Assembly: GCF_036924645.1 (NCBI RefSeq)
Contig: NZ_JAZHRX010000001.1
Span: 682,001 to 746,000, forward strand
Source: Bradyrhizobium sp. AZCC 2176
Lineage (GTDB): Bacteria > Pseudomonadota > Alphaproteobacteria > Rhizobiales > Xanthobacteraceae
Reading direction: 5' to 3'
Length of the DNA stretch: 64,000 nt
Shown here: positions 34,727-42,663 of the stretch, one piece after another
How positions within the stretch are numbered: the stretch's first letter is position 1
Layout: each line of letters starts with the position of its first letter
The notes under the pieces: model-generated
The model's input: only the letters and a program-made list of their open reading frames with translations
Told to the model about the DNA's origin: nothing
Databases searched by the model: none
Translations under genes and position numbers: made by a program

Positions 34727-35670
34727 TGGCCGCAGAGACCAGCCACGAGACCAGGGAGATTGTTGCGATACGACGTGCCGATGGCGAAAGCCGAACGCTC
34801 GCCGCTTCGCTTCCCCGACTCGTGCTCGAAGCCCGTCGCATCGCCGCCAACGTCATCCATGGCCTGCATGGCAGGCGCCGCGCCGGCGCCGGCGAGAGCT
34901 TCTGGCAATACCGCCGCTTCGTCTCCGGCGAGCCGTCGCAGAATGTCGACTGGCGGCGCTCGGCGCGCGACGATCATCTCTATGTCCGGGAGCAGGAATG
35001 GGAGGCCGCCCATACCGTGTGGCTGTGGCCCGATCGCTCGGCCTCGATGACGTTTGCTTCCAAGGGCGCGCGCGATTCCAAGCTGGAGCGCGGCCTGATC
35101 GTTACGTTTGCGCTCGCCGAACTCCTGGTTTCGGGTGGCGAACGCGTCGGCATTCCCGGCCTGATGAACCCGACCGCAAGCCGCAACGTGATCGACAAGA
35201 TGGCGCAGGCGATGCTGCACGACGACGCGGTGCGCGCGAGCTTGCCGCCGTCCTTTGTCCCGTCGGCGCTGGCCGAAATCGTCGTGCTGTCCGACTTCTG
35301 GTCGCCGATGAGCGAAATCAGGACGATGCTCGCAGGGCTCTCGGCCTCCGGCGCCCACGGTTCGCTGATCCAGGTCGTCGATCCCGCCGAAGAAACCTTT
35401 CCCTATGCCGGGCGCGTCGAGTTCGTCGAGCCGGAAGGTTTTGGCGTCATCACCGCCGGCCGCGCCGAGAGCTGGGTCAGCGACTACGTCGCGCGCGTCG
35501 CACTGCATCGCGACGAGATCCGCAGCGAGACCAACCGGCTCGACTGGTTGTTCTCGACCCACACTACCAGCCGTTCCGCCGCCGAACTCCTGCTGTTCCT
35601 GCATTCGGGCATGATGGCAGCCAAGGGAAGCGCGCGCGGCTCGACCGTCAAGGCGGGGCGTAGCGCATGA
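34726..35670 (+). CDS. DUF58 domain protein
   Basis: A 314-residue protein. The DUF58 core GESFWQYRRFVSGEPSQNVDWRRSARDDHLYVREQEWEAAHTVWLWPDRSASMTF spans about residues 60-115; DRSASM resembles the metal-ion-dependent adhesion motif of VWA domains (DxSxS). No membrane segment is visible, so it is probably cytosolic and the direct partner of MoxR. It overlaps moxR by one base and the next gene by four. The function is inferred from the conserved gene set. Confidence 0.92.
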   Translation: MAAETSHETREIVAIRRADGESRTLAASLPRLVLEARRIAANVIHGLHGRRRAGAGESFWQYRRFVSGEPSQNVDWRRSARDDHLYVREQEWEAAHTVWLWPDRSASMTFASKGARDSKLERGLIVTFALAELLVSGGERVGIPGLMNPTASRNVIDKMAQAMLHDDAVRASLPPSFVPSALAEIVVLSDFWSPMSEIRTMLAGLSASGAHGSLIQVVDPAEETFPYAGRVEFVEPEGFGVITAGRAESWVSDYVARVALHRDEIRSETNRLDWLFSTHTTSRSAAELLLFLHSGMMAAKGSARGSTVKAGRSA

Positions 35671-38480
35671 TCGCGGGGCTCCCCCTAACCTTTGCGCAAC
35701 CGCTGCTACTGCTGGGCTTGTTGAGCCTGCCGGTATTGTGGTGGCTGTTGCGCGTGATGCCACCGCGGCCGAGGCGGATCGAGTTTCCGCCGACGCGGCT
35801 GTTGTTCGACATCAGGCCGAGGGAAGAAACCCCGTCGCGGACGCCGTGGTGGCTGACGGCGCTGCGGCTGGCCGCGGCCGCACTTGTCATCCTTGCCGCT
35901 GCAGGTCCGATCTGGAATCCGCAGACCGGGGTCGGCGGCAGCAACGCGCCATTGGTGATCCTGCTCGACGACGGCTGGAGCGCGGCGGCAAGCTGGGACA
36001 CGCGGGTCAAGGCCGCTGACGAACTGATTGCCAACGCCGACAACGATCGCCGCGGCGTTGCACTGGTTCCGCTCTCCGAGACCGCGCGCGACATCACGCT
36101 AATGCCGGCCGGCACCGCGCGGGTCGCGCTGCGTCAGATCGCACCAAAGCCCTATTCGGTGGACCGCGTCGACACGCTTGGCGCGCTCGACCGCTTCCTG
36201 AAGGCGACTGGGGATGCCGAAATCGCCTGGCTGTCCGACGGCGTCGACACCGGGCGCGGCGCTGAATTTGTCGAAAATCTCGGCAAGACGATCGGCGAGC
36301 GCAAGCTGATGCTGTTCGAGGGCGGCGCGGCCCCGGCGCAGGCACTGGTCGGCGCGGAAAACGCCGCGGCCAAGATGACGGTCAAGGTGCTGCGCACCAC
36401 CGGCGGCGTCGCAGCCGGCGTGGTTCGCGCGATCGACGCCAAGGGCTCGCCGATCGGCGAGGCCCGCTACGCATTCGGCATGCAGGATCGCGAGAGCGAA
36501 GCAGCGTTCGATCTGCCGGTCGAACTGCGCAACGACATTTCGCGGCTGGAAATATCGGGCGAGCGATCGGCCGGCGCGGTGCAATTGCTCGACAAGCGAT
36601 GGCGGCGGCGCGCCGTCGGCGTCGTCACCGGCGCGACCAGCGATACCGCCCAGCCGCTTCTCGCCTCGACCTTTTATCTCACCCGCGCGTTGTCGCCATT
36701 TGCCGACGTGCGGCTCGGCGACCGCGGGGCGCCGCAACAGGTGATCGCGCAATTCCTCGATCAGAGGCTGCCGATGATCGTGCTCGCCGATGTCGGCACG
36801 CTGTCGCCGGAAATCCGCGAGCGGCTGAACGCATGGATCGATCAGGGCGGCGTGCTGGTGCGTTTCGCCGGCCCCCGCCTGGCGCAGGCCGATGACGATC
36901 TGGTGCCGGTGAAGCTGCGGCGAGGAGGCCGCATTCTGGGCGGTAGCCTGACCTGGGAAAAGCCGCAGCATCTCGCGTCCTTCGCCGCCGACGGACCGTT
37001 CGCGGGCCTCGCCGTGCCGAAGGACATCACCGTGAACCGGCAGGTTCTGGCCGAGCCGGATGCAGTGCTCGCCACCAAGACCTGGGCGTCGCTGGAAGAC
37101 GGCACGCCGCTGGTGACCGGCGAGCATCGCGGCAAGGGCATTGTCAGCCTGTTCCATGTCGGCGCCGACTCGCGCTGGTCGGACCTGCCGATGTCCGGCA
37201 GTTTCGTCGAGATGCTGCGGCGGCTGGTCGACATGTCCGGCTACACCGCAAAGCCCGGTGCGGGCGTCGCGAGCGAGGCGACCAATGTCGAGACCGTGGC
37301 GCCGCTGCGCACCCTCGACGGTTTCGGCGCATTTGGACCGCCGCCCTCGACCGCCAAGCCGATGCCGGCGGACTATCGCGACCGCGCCACACCAGATCAT
37401 CCACCGGGTTTCTACGGCCCGGCCGATGGTCCGATCGCGGTCAACACGCTGGCCTCGGCCGATCGCATCGCGCCGCTCGACACAGCTTCCTTGCGCGCGC
37501 AGCGCGCCAGCTACACCAACGCCGAACCGCGCGATTTGCGCGGCATCCTGCTATCGTCATCGCTGGCGCTGTTCCTGATCGATGCGATCGTGGTCGCGAT
37601 GCTGGGCGCGGGCCTTGCCGCCTTGTGGCGGCGGCGCACGGCGGCTGCCAGTATTGTGCTGGGCCTGATCCTGTCCGCGGCGCCGATCGCGCCGTCGCCG
37701 ACGCATGCCCAGAGCAACGATGATTTCGCCATCAAGTCGGTATCGCAGACGCGCCTTGCCTATGTCGTCACGGGAAATGCCGACGTCGATTCCATCGTCA
37801 AGGCTGGCATGGCCGGGCTGACGCTGTTCCTGGCGCAGCGCACGGCGCTAGAGGCCGGCGATCCCGTCGGCGTCGATCCCGCGCGGGACGAGCTGGCGTT
37901 CTTTCCGCTGATCTACTGGCCGGTGGTGCCGGGCGCGCCGAAGCCGCCGCAGGATGCCATCAACCGTATCGACGCCTACATGAAGCAGGGCGGCACGGTT
38001 CTGTTCGATACCCGCGACGCCGTCGAGGCGCCGCCCGGCGAGAACGGCGCGTCGCAGACGCCGGGCATGCGCACCTTGCGCGAAATTCTCTCCTCCCTCG
38101 ACGTGCCTGAATTGGAGCCGGTGCCGCGCGAGCACGTGCTCACCAAAACGTTTTATCTGCTGCGCGATTTCCCCGGCCGCTTCAACTCGGGCCAGACCTG
38201 GGTCGAGACCTTGCCGCGCGAGGATGATGACGACGTGGCATCGCGGCCTGCGCGCGGCGGCGACGGCGTCTCGCCCATCATCATCACCTCGAACGACCTG
38301 GCCGGCGCCTGGGCGCACCGCCCGGACGGGCAGCCGATGCTGCCACTGACGCCGGGTGAGCCGCGCCAGCGCGAATTCGCGTTCCGCTCCGGCGTCAACA
38401 TCGTGATGTACACCCTGACCGGCAACTACAAGGCCGACCAGGTCCACGCGCCGGCTCTGATCGAGCGGTTGGGGCAATAG
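35667..38480 (+). CDS. DUF4159 domain membrane protein with BatA-like N-terminus
   Basis: A 937-residue inner-membrane protein. The N-terminal BatA-type helix pair (residues 5-27 and about 65-82, LRLAAAALVILAAAGPIWNP) precedes a VWA-like region (PLVILLDDGWSAAASWDTR). A central glutamine-amidotransferase-like fold, a membrane helix near 630 (SSLALFLIDAIVVAMLGAGLAAL), another hydrophobic stretch, and the C-terminal DUF4159 (DDFAIKSVSQTRLAYVVTGNADVDSIVKAG, then FDTRDAVEAPPG) follow. It overlaps DUF58 by four bases, and the next gene starts three bases on. Probably an envelope component worked on by MoxR. Confidence 0.9.
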   Translation: MIAGLPLTFAQPLLLLGLLSLPVLWWLLRVMPPRPRRIEFPPTRLLFDIRPREETPSRTPWWLTALRLAAAALVILAAAGPIWNPQTGVGGSNAPLVILLDDGWSAAASWDTRVKAADELIANADNDRRGVALVPLSETARDITLMPAGTARVALRQIAPKPYSVDRVDTLGALDRFLKATGDAEIAWLSDGVDTGRGAEFVENLGKTIGERKLMLFEGGAAPAQALVGAENAAAKMTVKVLRTTGGVAAGVVRAIDAKGSPIGEARYAFGMQDRESEAAFDLPVELRNDISRLEISGERSAGAVQLLDKRWRRRAVGVVTGATSDTAQPLLASTFYLTRALSPFADVRLGDRGAPQQVIAQFLDQRLPMIVLADVGTLSPEIRERLNAWIDQGGVLVRFAGPRLAQADDDLVPVKLRRGGRILGGSLTWEKPQHLASFAADGPFAGLAVPKDITVNRQVLAEPDAVLATKTWASLEDGTPLVTGEHRGKGIVSLFHVGADSRWSDLPMSGSFVEMLRRLVDMSGYTAKPGAGVASEATNVETVAPLRTLDGFGAFGPPPSTAKPMPADYRDRATPDHPPGFYGPADGPIAVNTLASADRIAPLDTASLRAQRASYTNAEPRDLRGILLSSSLALFLIDAIVVAMLGAGLAALWRRRTAAASIVLGLILSAAPIAPSPTHAQSNDDFAIKSVSQTRLAYVVTGNADVDSIVKAGMAGLTLFLAQRTALEAGDPVGVDPARDELAFFPLIYWPVVPGAPKPPQDAINRIDAYMKQGGTVLFDTRDAVEAPPGENGASQTPGMRTLREILSSLDVPELEPVPREHVLTKTFYLLRDFPGRFNSGQTWVETLPREDDDDVASRPARGGDGVSPIIITSNDLAGAWAHRPDGQPMLPLTPGEPRQREFAFRSGVNIVMYTLTGNYKADQVHAPALIERLGQ

Positions 38481-38483
38481 GCC

Positions 38484-40547
38484 ATGAGTTACGGCATCGC
38501 CTTCACCCCTCTCGTTCCGACACTCGTGCTGTGGATCGCGCTGGCTGCGATCGTCGCGATCGCAGCGGTATTGCTGCTCGGGCGCTCGCGTGGTGCCGCC
38601 GTGCGCGTCGCGGCGCTGGCGCTAATCCTGCTGGCGCTCGCCAACCCCTCCTTCACCCGCGAGGACCGCGAGCCGCTATCGTCGGTCGCCGCCGTCGTGA
38701 TCGACAAGAGCCCGAGCCAGAATTTCGGCACCCGCAATCAAGAGGCGGCCAAGGCGCAGGAGGCCCTGGTCGATACGCTGAAAAAGATCAAGGGGCTGGA
38801 AGTCCGCGTCGTCGAGGCCGGACAGGCCGACGGTGAAACCGACGGCACCAAACTGTTCGGCGCGCTGTCCTCGGCGCTGTCGGACGTTCCAGTCGACCGC
38901 GTCGCCGGCGCGTTCCTGATCACGGATGGCCGGGTGCATGACATTCCCCCCAACGCCGCCGCCCTCGGCTTCCAGGCACCGGTGCACGCGCTCGTCACCG
39001 GGGCTAAGGACGAGCGCGACCGCCGTATCGCGATCTCGGCCGCGCCGCGTTTCGGCATCGTCGGACAGCCCCAGACCATCACCTACCGGCTCGACGACCA
39101 GGGCGTCTCCGGCCAGCGCGCCAGGATCGTGGTCCGCCGCGACGGTGAGGTGATCAGCGAGCGCACGCTCGTGAGCGGCCAGACCTCCAATGTCGAGGTC
39201 GACATCAAGCATGCCGGGGCGAACATCGTCGAGATCGAGGCCTCGCCGCTCGACAACGAGCTCACGCTGGTCAACAACCGCGCCGTGGTCGCGATCGAAG
39301 GCGTGCGCGACAGGCTGCGCGTGCTGCTGGTCTCCGGCGAGCCGCATTCCGGCGAACGCACGTGGCGTAACCTGCTGAAGTCCGACGCCAGCATCGACCT
39401 CGTGCATTTCACGATTCTGCGCCCGCCTGAGAAGCAGGACGGCACGCCGATCAACGAATTGTCGCTGATCGCGTTTCCGACCCGCGAGCTGTTCCAGCAG
39501 AGGATCAACGATTTCCAGTTGATCATCTTCGACCGCTATGCCCGCCAGGGCGTGCTGCCGATCGCCTATTTCGACAACATCGCGCGCTATGTCCGCGCCG
39601 GCGGCGCTGTGCTGGTGTCGGCCGGCCCCGATTACGCCTCCACCACCAGCATCTGGCGCACGCCGCTGGACACGGTGCTGCCGGCCGAGCCCGTCGGCGT
39701 CAGCGAAAAACCGTTCTATGCGCACTTAAGCGACGCCGGTAAGCGCCATCCGGTGACACGCGGCCTCGAAGGCTCCGCCAGCGAGCCGCCGCGCTGGAGC
39801 CGCTTCTTCCGCACGGTGGAAACGCGCAACGCGATCGGCGCGCCCGTGATGACCGGCGCCGACGGCAAGCCGCTGCTGCTACTGTCGCGCTTCGGCGAAG
39901 GCCGGGTCGCGCTCTTGCTCACGGACCACATCTGGCTGTGGGCACGCGGCTATGAAGGCGGCGGCCCGCATCTGGATCTGCTGCGGCGGATGTCGCACTG
40001 GCTGATGAAGCAGCCTGATCTCGACGAAGAAGCGCTGCGCCTGCAGATCCAGGGCAAGGACCTCGTGGTGCTGCGCCAGACCATGGCCGACAACGTGCCG
40101 CCCGTAACAGTGACGTCGCCGAGCGGCGCCACCAAAGAACTCACGCTGACCGCAAGCGAGCCCGGCACCTGGCGCTCCACCCTTCCCGCCAACGAACTGG
40201 GACTCTGGCAGGCAACGGATGGCGCGCTGAAAGCCCTGATCAATGTCGGGCCGACCAACCCGAAGGAATTTTCGGAAGTCACCTCCACCACCGAGATGCT
40301 GAAACCGCTGGCGCAAGCGACCGGCGGCGATGCTCGCCGCGTGGCCGACGGCGGCAGCATCGATCTCCCGCGTGTGGTCCCGGTGCGCGCCTCCGGCATC
40401 TTCCACGGCGACGGCTGGATGGGCGTCAAGATGCGCGACGCCAGCGTCGTCAAGGGTGTCGGCGTGCTGCCGATGTTCGCCGGCCTGGTCGGGCTCCTGC
40501 TGCTGCTCGGTGCCTTCGCGGCGACCTGGGTGCGCGAGGGGCGTTGA
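38484..40547 (+). CDS. Large membrane protein with glutamine-amidotransferase-like fold
   Basis: A 687-residue protein with two N-terminal helices (about residues 10-32 and 38-53), a large domain presumably in the periplasm, and one C-terminal helix (GVLPMFAGLVGLLLLLGAFAATW). The region LRVLLVSGEPHSGERTWRNLLKSD followed by QLIIFDRYARQGVLP and YVRAGGAVLVSAGPDY has the pattern of the GATase-1-like domain common in these operons, without an evident Cys-His-Glu triad. It is the last gene of the moxR unit. In Rhizobium leguminosarum mutation of the equivalent operon disturbs cell shape and envelope integrity. Confidence 0.85.
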   Translation: MSYGIAFTPLVPTLVLWIALAAIVAIAAVLLLGRSRGAAVRVAALALILLALANPSFTREDREPLSSVAAVVIDKSPSQNFGTRNQEAAKAQEALVDTLKKIKGLEVRVVEAGQADGETDGTKLFGALSSALSDVPVDRVAGAFLITDGRVHDIPPNAAALGFQAPVHALVTGAKDERDRRIAISAAPRFGIVGQPQTITYRLDDQGVSGQRARIVVRRDGEVISERTLVSGQTSNVEVDIKHAGANIVEIEASPLDNELTLVNNRAVVAIEGVRDRLRVLLVSGEPHSGERTWRNLLKSDASIDLVHFTILRPPEKQDGTPINELSLIAFPTRELFQQRINDFQLIIFDRYARQGVLPIAYFDNIARYVRAGGAVLVSAGPDYASTTSIWRTPLDTVLPAEPVGVSEKPFYAHLSDAGKRHPVTRGLEGSASEPPRWSRFFRTVETRNAIGAPVMTGADGKPLLLLSRFGEGRVALLLTDHIWLWARGYEGGGPHLDLLRRMSHWLMKQPDLDEEALRLQIQGKDLVVLRQTMADNVPPVTVTSPSGATKELTLTASEPGTWRSTLPANELGLWQATDGALKALINVGPTNPKEFSEVTSTTEMLKPLAQATGGDARRVADGGSIDLPRVVPVRASGIFHGDGWMGVKMRDASVVKGVGVLPMFAGLVGLLLLLGAFAATWVREGR

Positions 40548-40583
40548 GCTGAACGTCGGTGATCCGGCGGCGTGGTGCGGGGT

Positions 40584-41792
40584 CTATGCTGCCTCGTCGG
40601 CACGCAGCCATCTCGGGAACGGATCGGCGAGCGCCGCCCATTCCTTGAGATGCATTCCCGGTTTGCCTGAGACCAGGCATGCGTCGAGGCGCGCCTTGAT
40701 AGCTTTTTCGTCCATGCCGGTGCCGATGAAGACGATCTCCTGTCGACGGTCGCCGTAGAGTTCGTTCCAGTTCTTCTTCAGCGATTTCTGCCAGAACGGA
40801 TCGTCGGGCCACCGGTCAGCAGGCACGTTGGCCCACCAAAACCCGAGACCTTCAGTACGGACGATCGCACCTGCTTGACTCAACTCACCGAGCCATTGTG
40901 GACGTGTAGCGATCCAGAAATGTCCCTTCGCCCGAATCACTCCGGCCCAGCTTTCCCGCAGGAACTGATGGAATTTCGTCGGCTCGAACGGTCGGCGCGC
41001 ACGGTAGACGAAGCTGCCGACACCGTACTGCTCGGTCTCCGGCGTGTGATCGCCGAAGCCATACAGTTCCTTGAACCAGAGCGGATGCTGCTGCGCCCGC
41101 GCGAAGTCGAAGCGGCCGGTGTTGAGGATGCGCTCGAACGGAGCTTTGGCGAAATCAGTCTCCACGATATCGGCGGCCGGGTTGAGCGCGCGGATGATCT
41201 TGCGCGCGGCGTCCAATTGGCTGGTGGACGCATCGTTGATCTTGTTCAGCACGATGACGTCGGCGAACTCGATCTGCTCCACCAACAGATCAACCATGGT
41301 CCGCTTGTCGTCGGCGCCAAGGGATTCGCCACGATCCCTGATGAAGTCGGCCGAGGAATAGTCCCGCAGCAGGTTTACGGCATCGACAACTGTCACCATG
41401 GTGTCCAGTATTGCCACGTCGGAAAGACTATCGCCCTCCTCGGTGCGGAAATCGAACGTCGCGGCAACGGGAAGCGGCTCCGAAATGCCCGTCGATTCAA
41501 TCAGGAGGTAGTCGAACCGATCGCTCTCGGCGAGGGTGCGGACTTCCTTCAACAGGTCGTCACGCAGCGTGCAGCAGATGCACCCGTTCGTCATCTCGAC
41601 CAGTTTTTCATCAGTCCGCGAAAGATTCGCACCGCCATCGCGCACCAGGTCGGCGTCGATGTTCACCTCGCTCATGTCGTTCACAATCACCGCCACCTTC
41701 AGACCGTGACGGTTGTTCAGCACGTGATTCAGCAAAGTTGTCTTTCCAGCCCCGAGGAAGCCGGACAAGACGGTGACGGGAAGTTTTCGCAT
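40584..41792 (-). CDS. COG0523 (CobW/ZigA-type) G3E GTPase, probable zinc metallochaperone
   Basis: A 402-residue GTPase. The P-loop [15 protein letters not shown] is at residues 11-25, the metal-binding CxCC is C71-I-C73-C74 in [24 protein letters not shown] is the Walker B region, and NKIND is the base-specificity motif. A C-terminal CobW domain follows, with FWIATRP and [17 protein letters not shown]0523 proteins deliver metals; those under Zur control insert or recycle zinc in zinc shortage. A Zur-like palindrome lies 71 bases upstream. The ATG at 41792 gives the normal N-terminus; in-frame upstream codons run through the palindrome. Confidence 0.92.
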   Translation of the reverse strand: MRKLPVTVLSGFLGAGKTTLLNHVLNNRHGLKVAVIVNDMSEVNIDADLVRDGGANLSRTDEKLVEMTNGCICCTLRDDLLKEVRTLAESDRFDYLLIESTGISEPLPVAATFDFRTEEGDSLSDVAILDTMVTVVDAVNLLRDYSSADFIRDRGESLGADDKRTMVDLLVEQIEFADVIVLNKINDASTSQLDAARKIIRALNPAADIVETDFAKAPFERILNTGRFDFARAQQHPLWFKELYGFGDHTPETEQYGVGSFVYRARRPFEPTKFHQFLRESWAGVIRAKGHFWIATRPQWLGELSQAGAIVRTEGLGFWWANVPADRWPDDPFWQKSLKKNWNELYGDRRQEIVFIGTGMDEKAIKARLDACLVSGKPGMHLKEWAALADPFPRWLRADEAA

Positions 41793-41862
41793 GGAGATCA
41801 AACAACCTGTGCAGTGCGCGGAATCCCGATCGAGAGCGGGGAAGCATCGGGAGGCTCCGAAT

Positions 41863-41886
41863 GATGTTATGTTATAACATAACATC
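41863..41886. promoter_or_regulatory. Zur-box candidate 1 (upstream of the COG0523 GTPase)
   Basis: A perfect 24-base palindrome with half-site GATGTTATGTTA. It contains TGTTATAACATAACA, which differs by one base from the alphaproteobacterial Zur consensus TGTTATAnTATAACA as I recall it. Zinc-loaded Zur bound here would repress the GTPase gene. This 355-base spacer (41793-42147) holds no gene. Confidence 0.8.
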
Positions 41887-42086
41887 TTGGATGACACGCG
41901 TTGTCAATCGGAAAATCCGAGGGCCGGAAACGTCCATGGCTGATGTCTTTTTGCCAGAGTCACGCGCACGACGTCGCCTGACCGCGGATGCCCACATATC
42001 AGCGCCACCGTTGCCGCAATCACACACACTGGCGCGGATTGCGCCGCGGTTCACGAGCACCGGTTGACAGCATAATCCCCCTCCGA

Positions 42087-42101
42087 TGTTATAATGTAAC
42101 A
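42087..42101. promoter_or_regulatory. Zur-box candidate 2 with overlapping promoter
   Basis: TGTTATAATGTAACA matches the Zur consensus TGTTATAnTATAACA at all but one position. TTGACA (42064-42069) lies upstream as a -35 box, and the TGTTAT/TATAAT of the operator would be the -10 box. Bound Zur would therefore sit on the promoter of the DUF2946-TonB receptor genes. Confidence 0.78.
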
Positions 42102-42147
42102 GTGGGTGGTCGATGGACTCGGCCGCCGGGGCAAGGCGTACGTCATT

Positions 42148-42555
42148 GTGAAATGGTTTCGGAACAACGTCAGAACTGGCGCGCGACTGGCGCTGTTCGC
42201 GCTTGTTGTCCAGTTCGCGCTGTCGTTCGGGCATTGCCACGGGGCGGCCGCGCAGAACATTCAGATCGGCCTCTCAGATGCCGGTCTTGCCTACGCCGCG
42301 GATCACGCCGCGCTTGATGCGGCCAGCGACACGTTTCAGCAGCAGTCCTCCAATCACGACAACGACCGGCACCCGGTCGACGCCTGCGCGATCTGCGCCG
42401 TCGTTTCGCTCGCCAACAATTTCCTGTTCGCCACGCCGCCGCTCCTGGAGCTGCCGCAGGCGGTCGAGCTTCTGCGCCTGACCACCGGCGCCGAGTTCGC
42501 GCATCTCGGCTCGCTTCATGCCGCGTTCCAGTCCCGCGCACCTCCCGTCTCCTGA
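42148..42555 (+). CDS. DUF2946-type exported protein
   Basis: A 135-residue protein with a signal peptide or anchor (ARLALFALVVQFALSFGHCHG) and the His/Cys site HPVDACAICAVVSLANNF near residue 80, a pattern of DUF2946 proteins that are often encoded next to metal-related TonB-dependent receptors. HCHG at the signal end and the His/Asp-rich SSNHDNDRHP could bind metal. The GTG start at 42148 gives the signal peptide; the ribosome site is weak. It is the first gene behind Zur-box candidate 2, 108 bases before the receptor. Confidence 0.72.
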   Translation: MKWFRNNVRTGARLALFALVVQFALSFGHCHGAAAQNIQIGLSDAGLAYAADHAALDAASDTFQQQSSNHDNDRHPVDACAICAVVSLANNFLFATPPLLELPQAVELLRLTTGAEFAHLGSLHAAFQSRAPPVS

Positions 42556-42663
42556 CATCGATTGATTGATGCATTCCTGGGGAGAATCGCCGCACTATAC
42601 GGTGTCTCCCGAGGAGAAATCGGAATCGATCCGTCGCACATCGACGGAATCAGGATCGGGACA

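Noticed and set aside
41861..42067. A 68-codon frame in the spacer between the GTPase and the DUF2946 gene.
   Set aside because: It begins inside the Zur-like palindrome, has no ribosome site and encodes no recognisable features.
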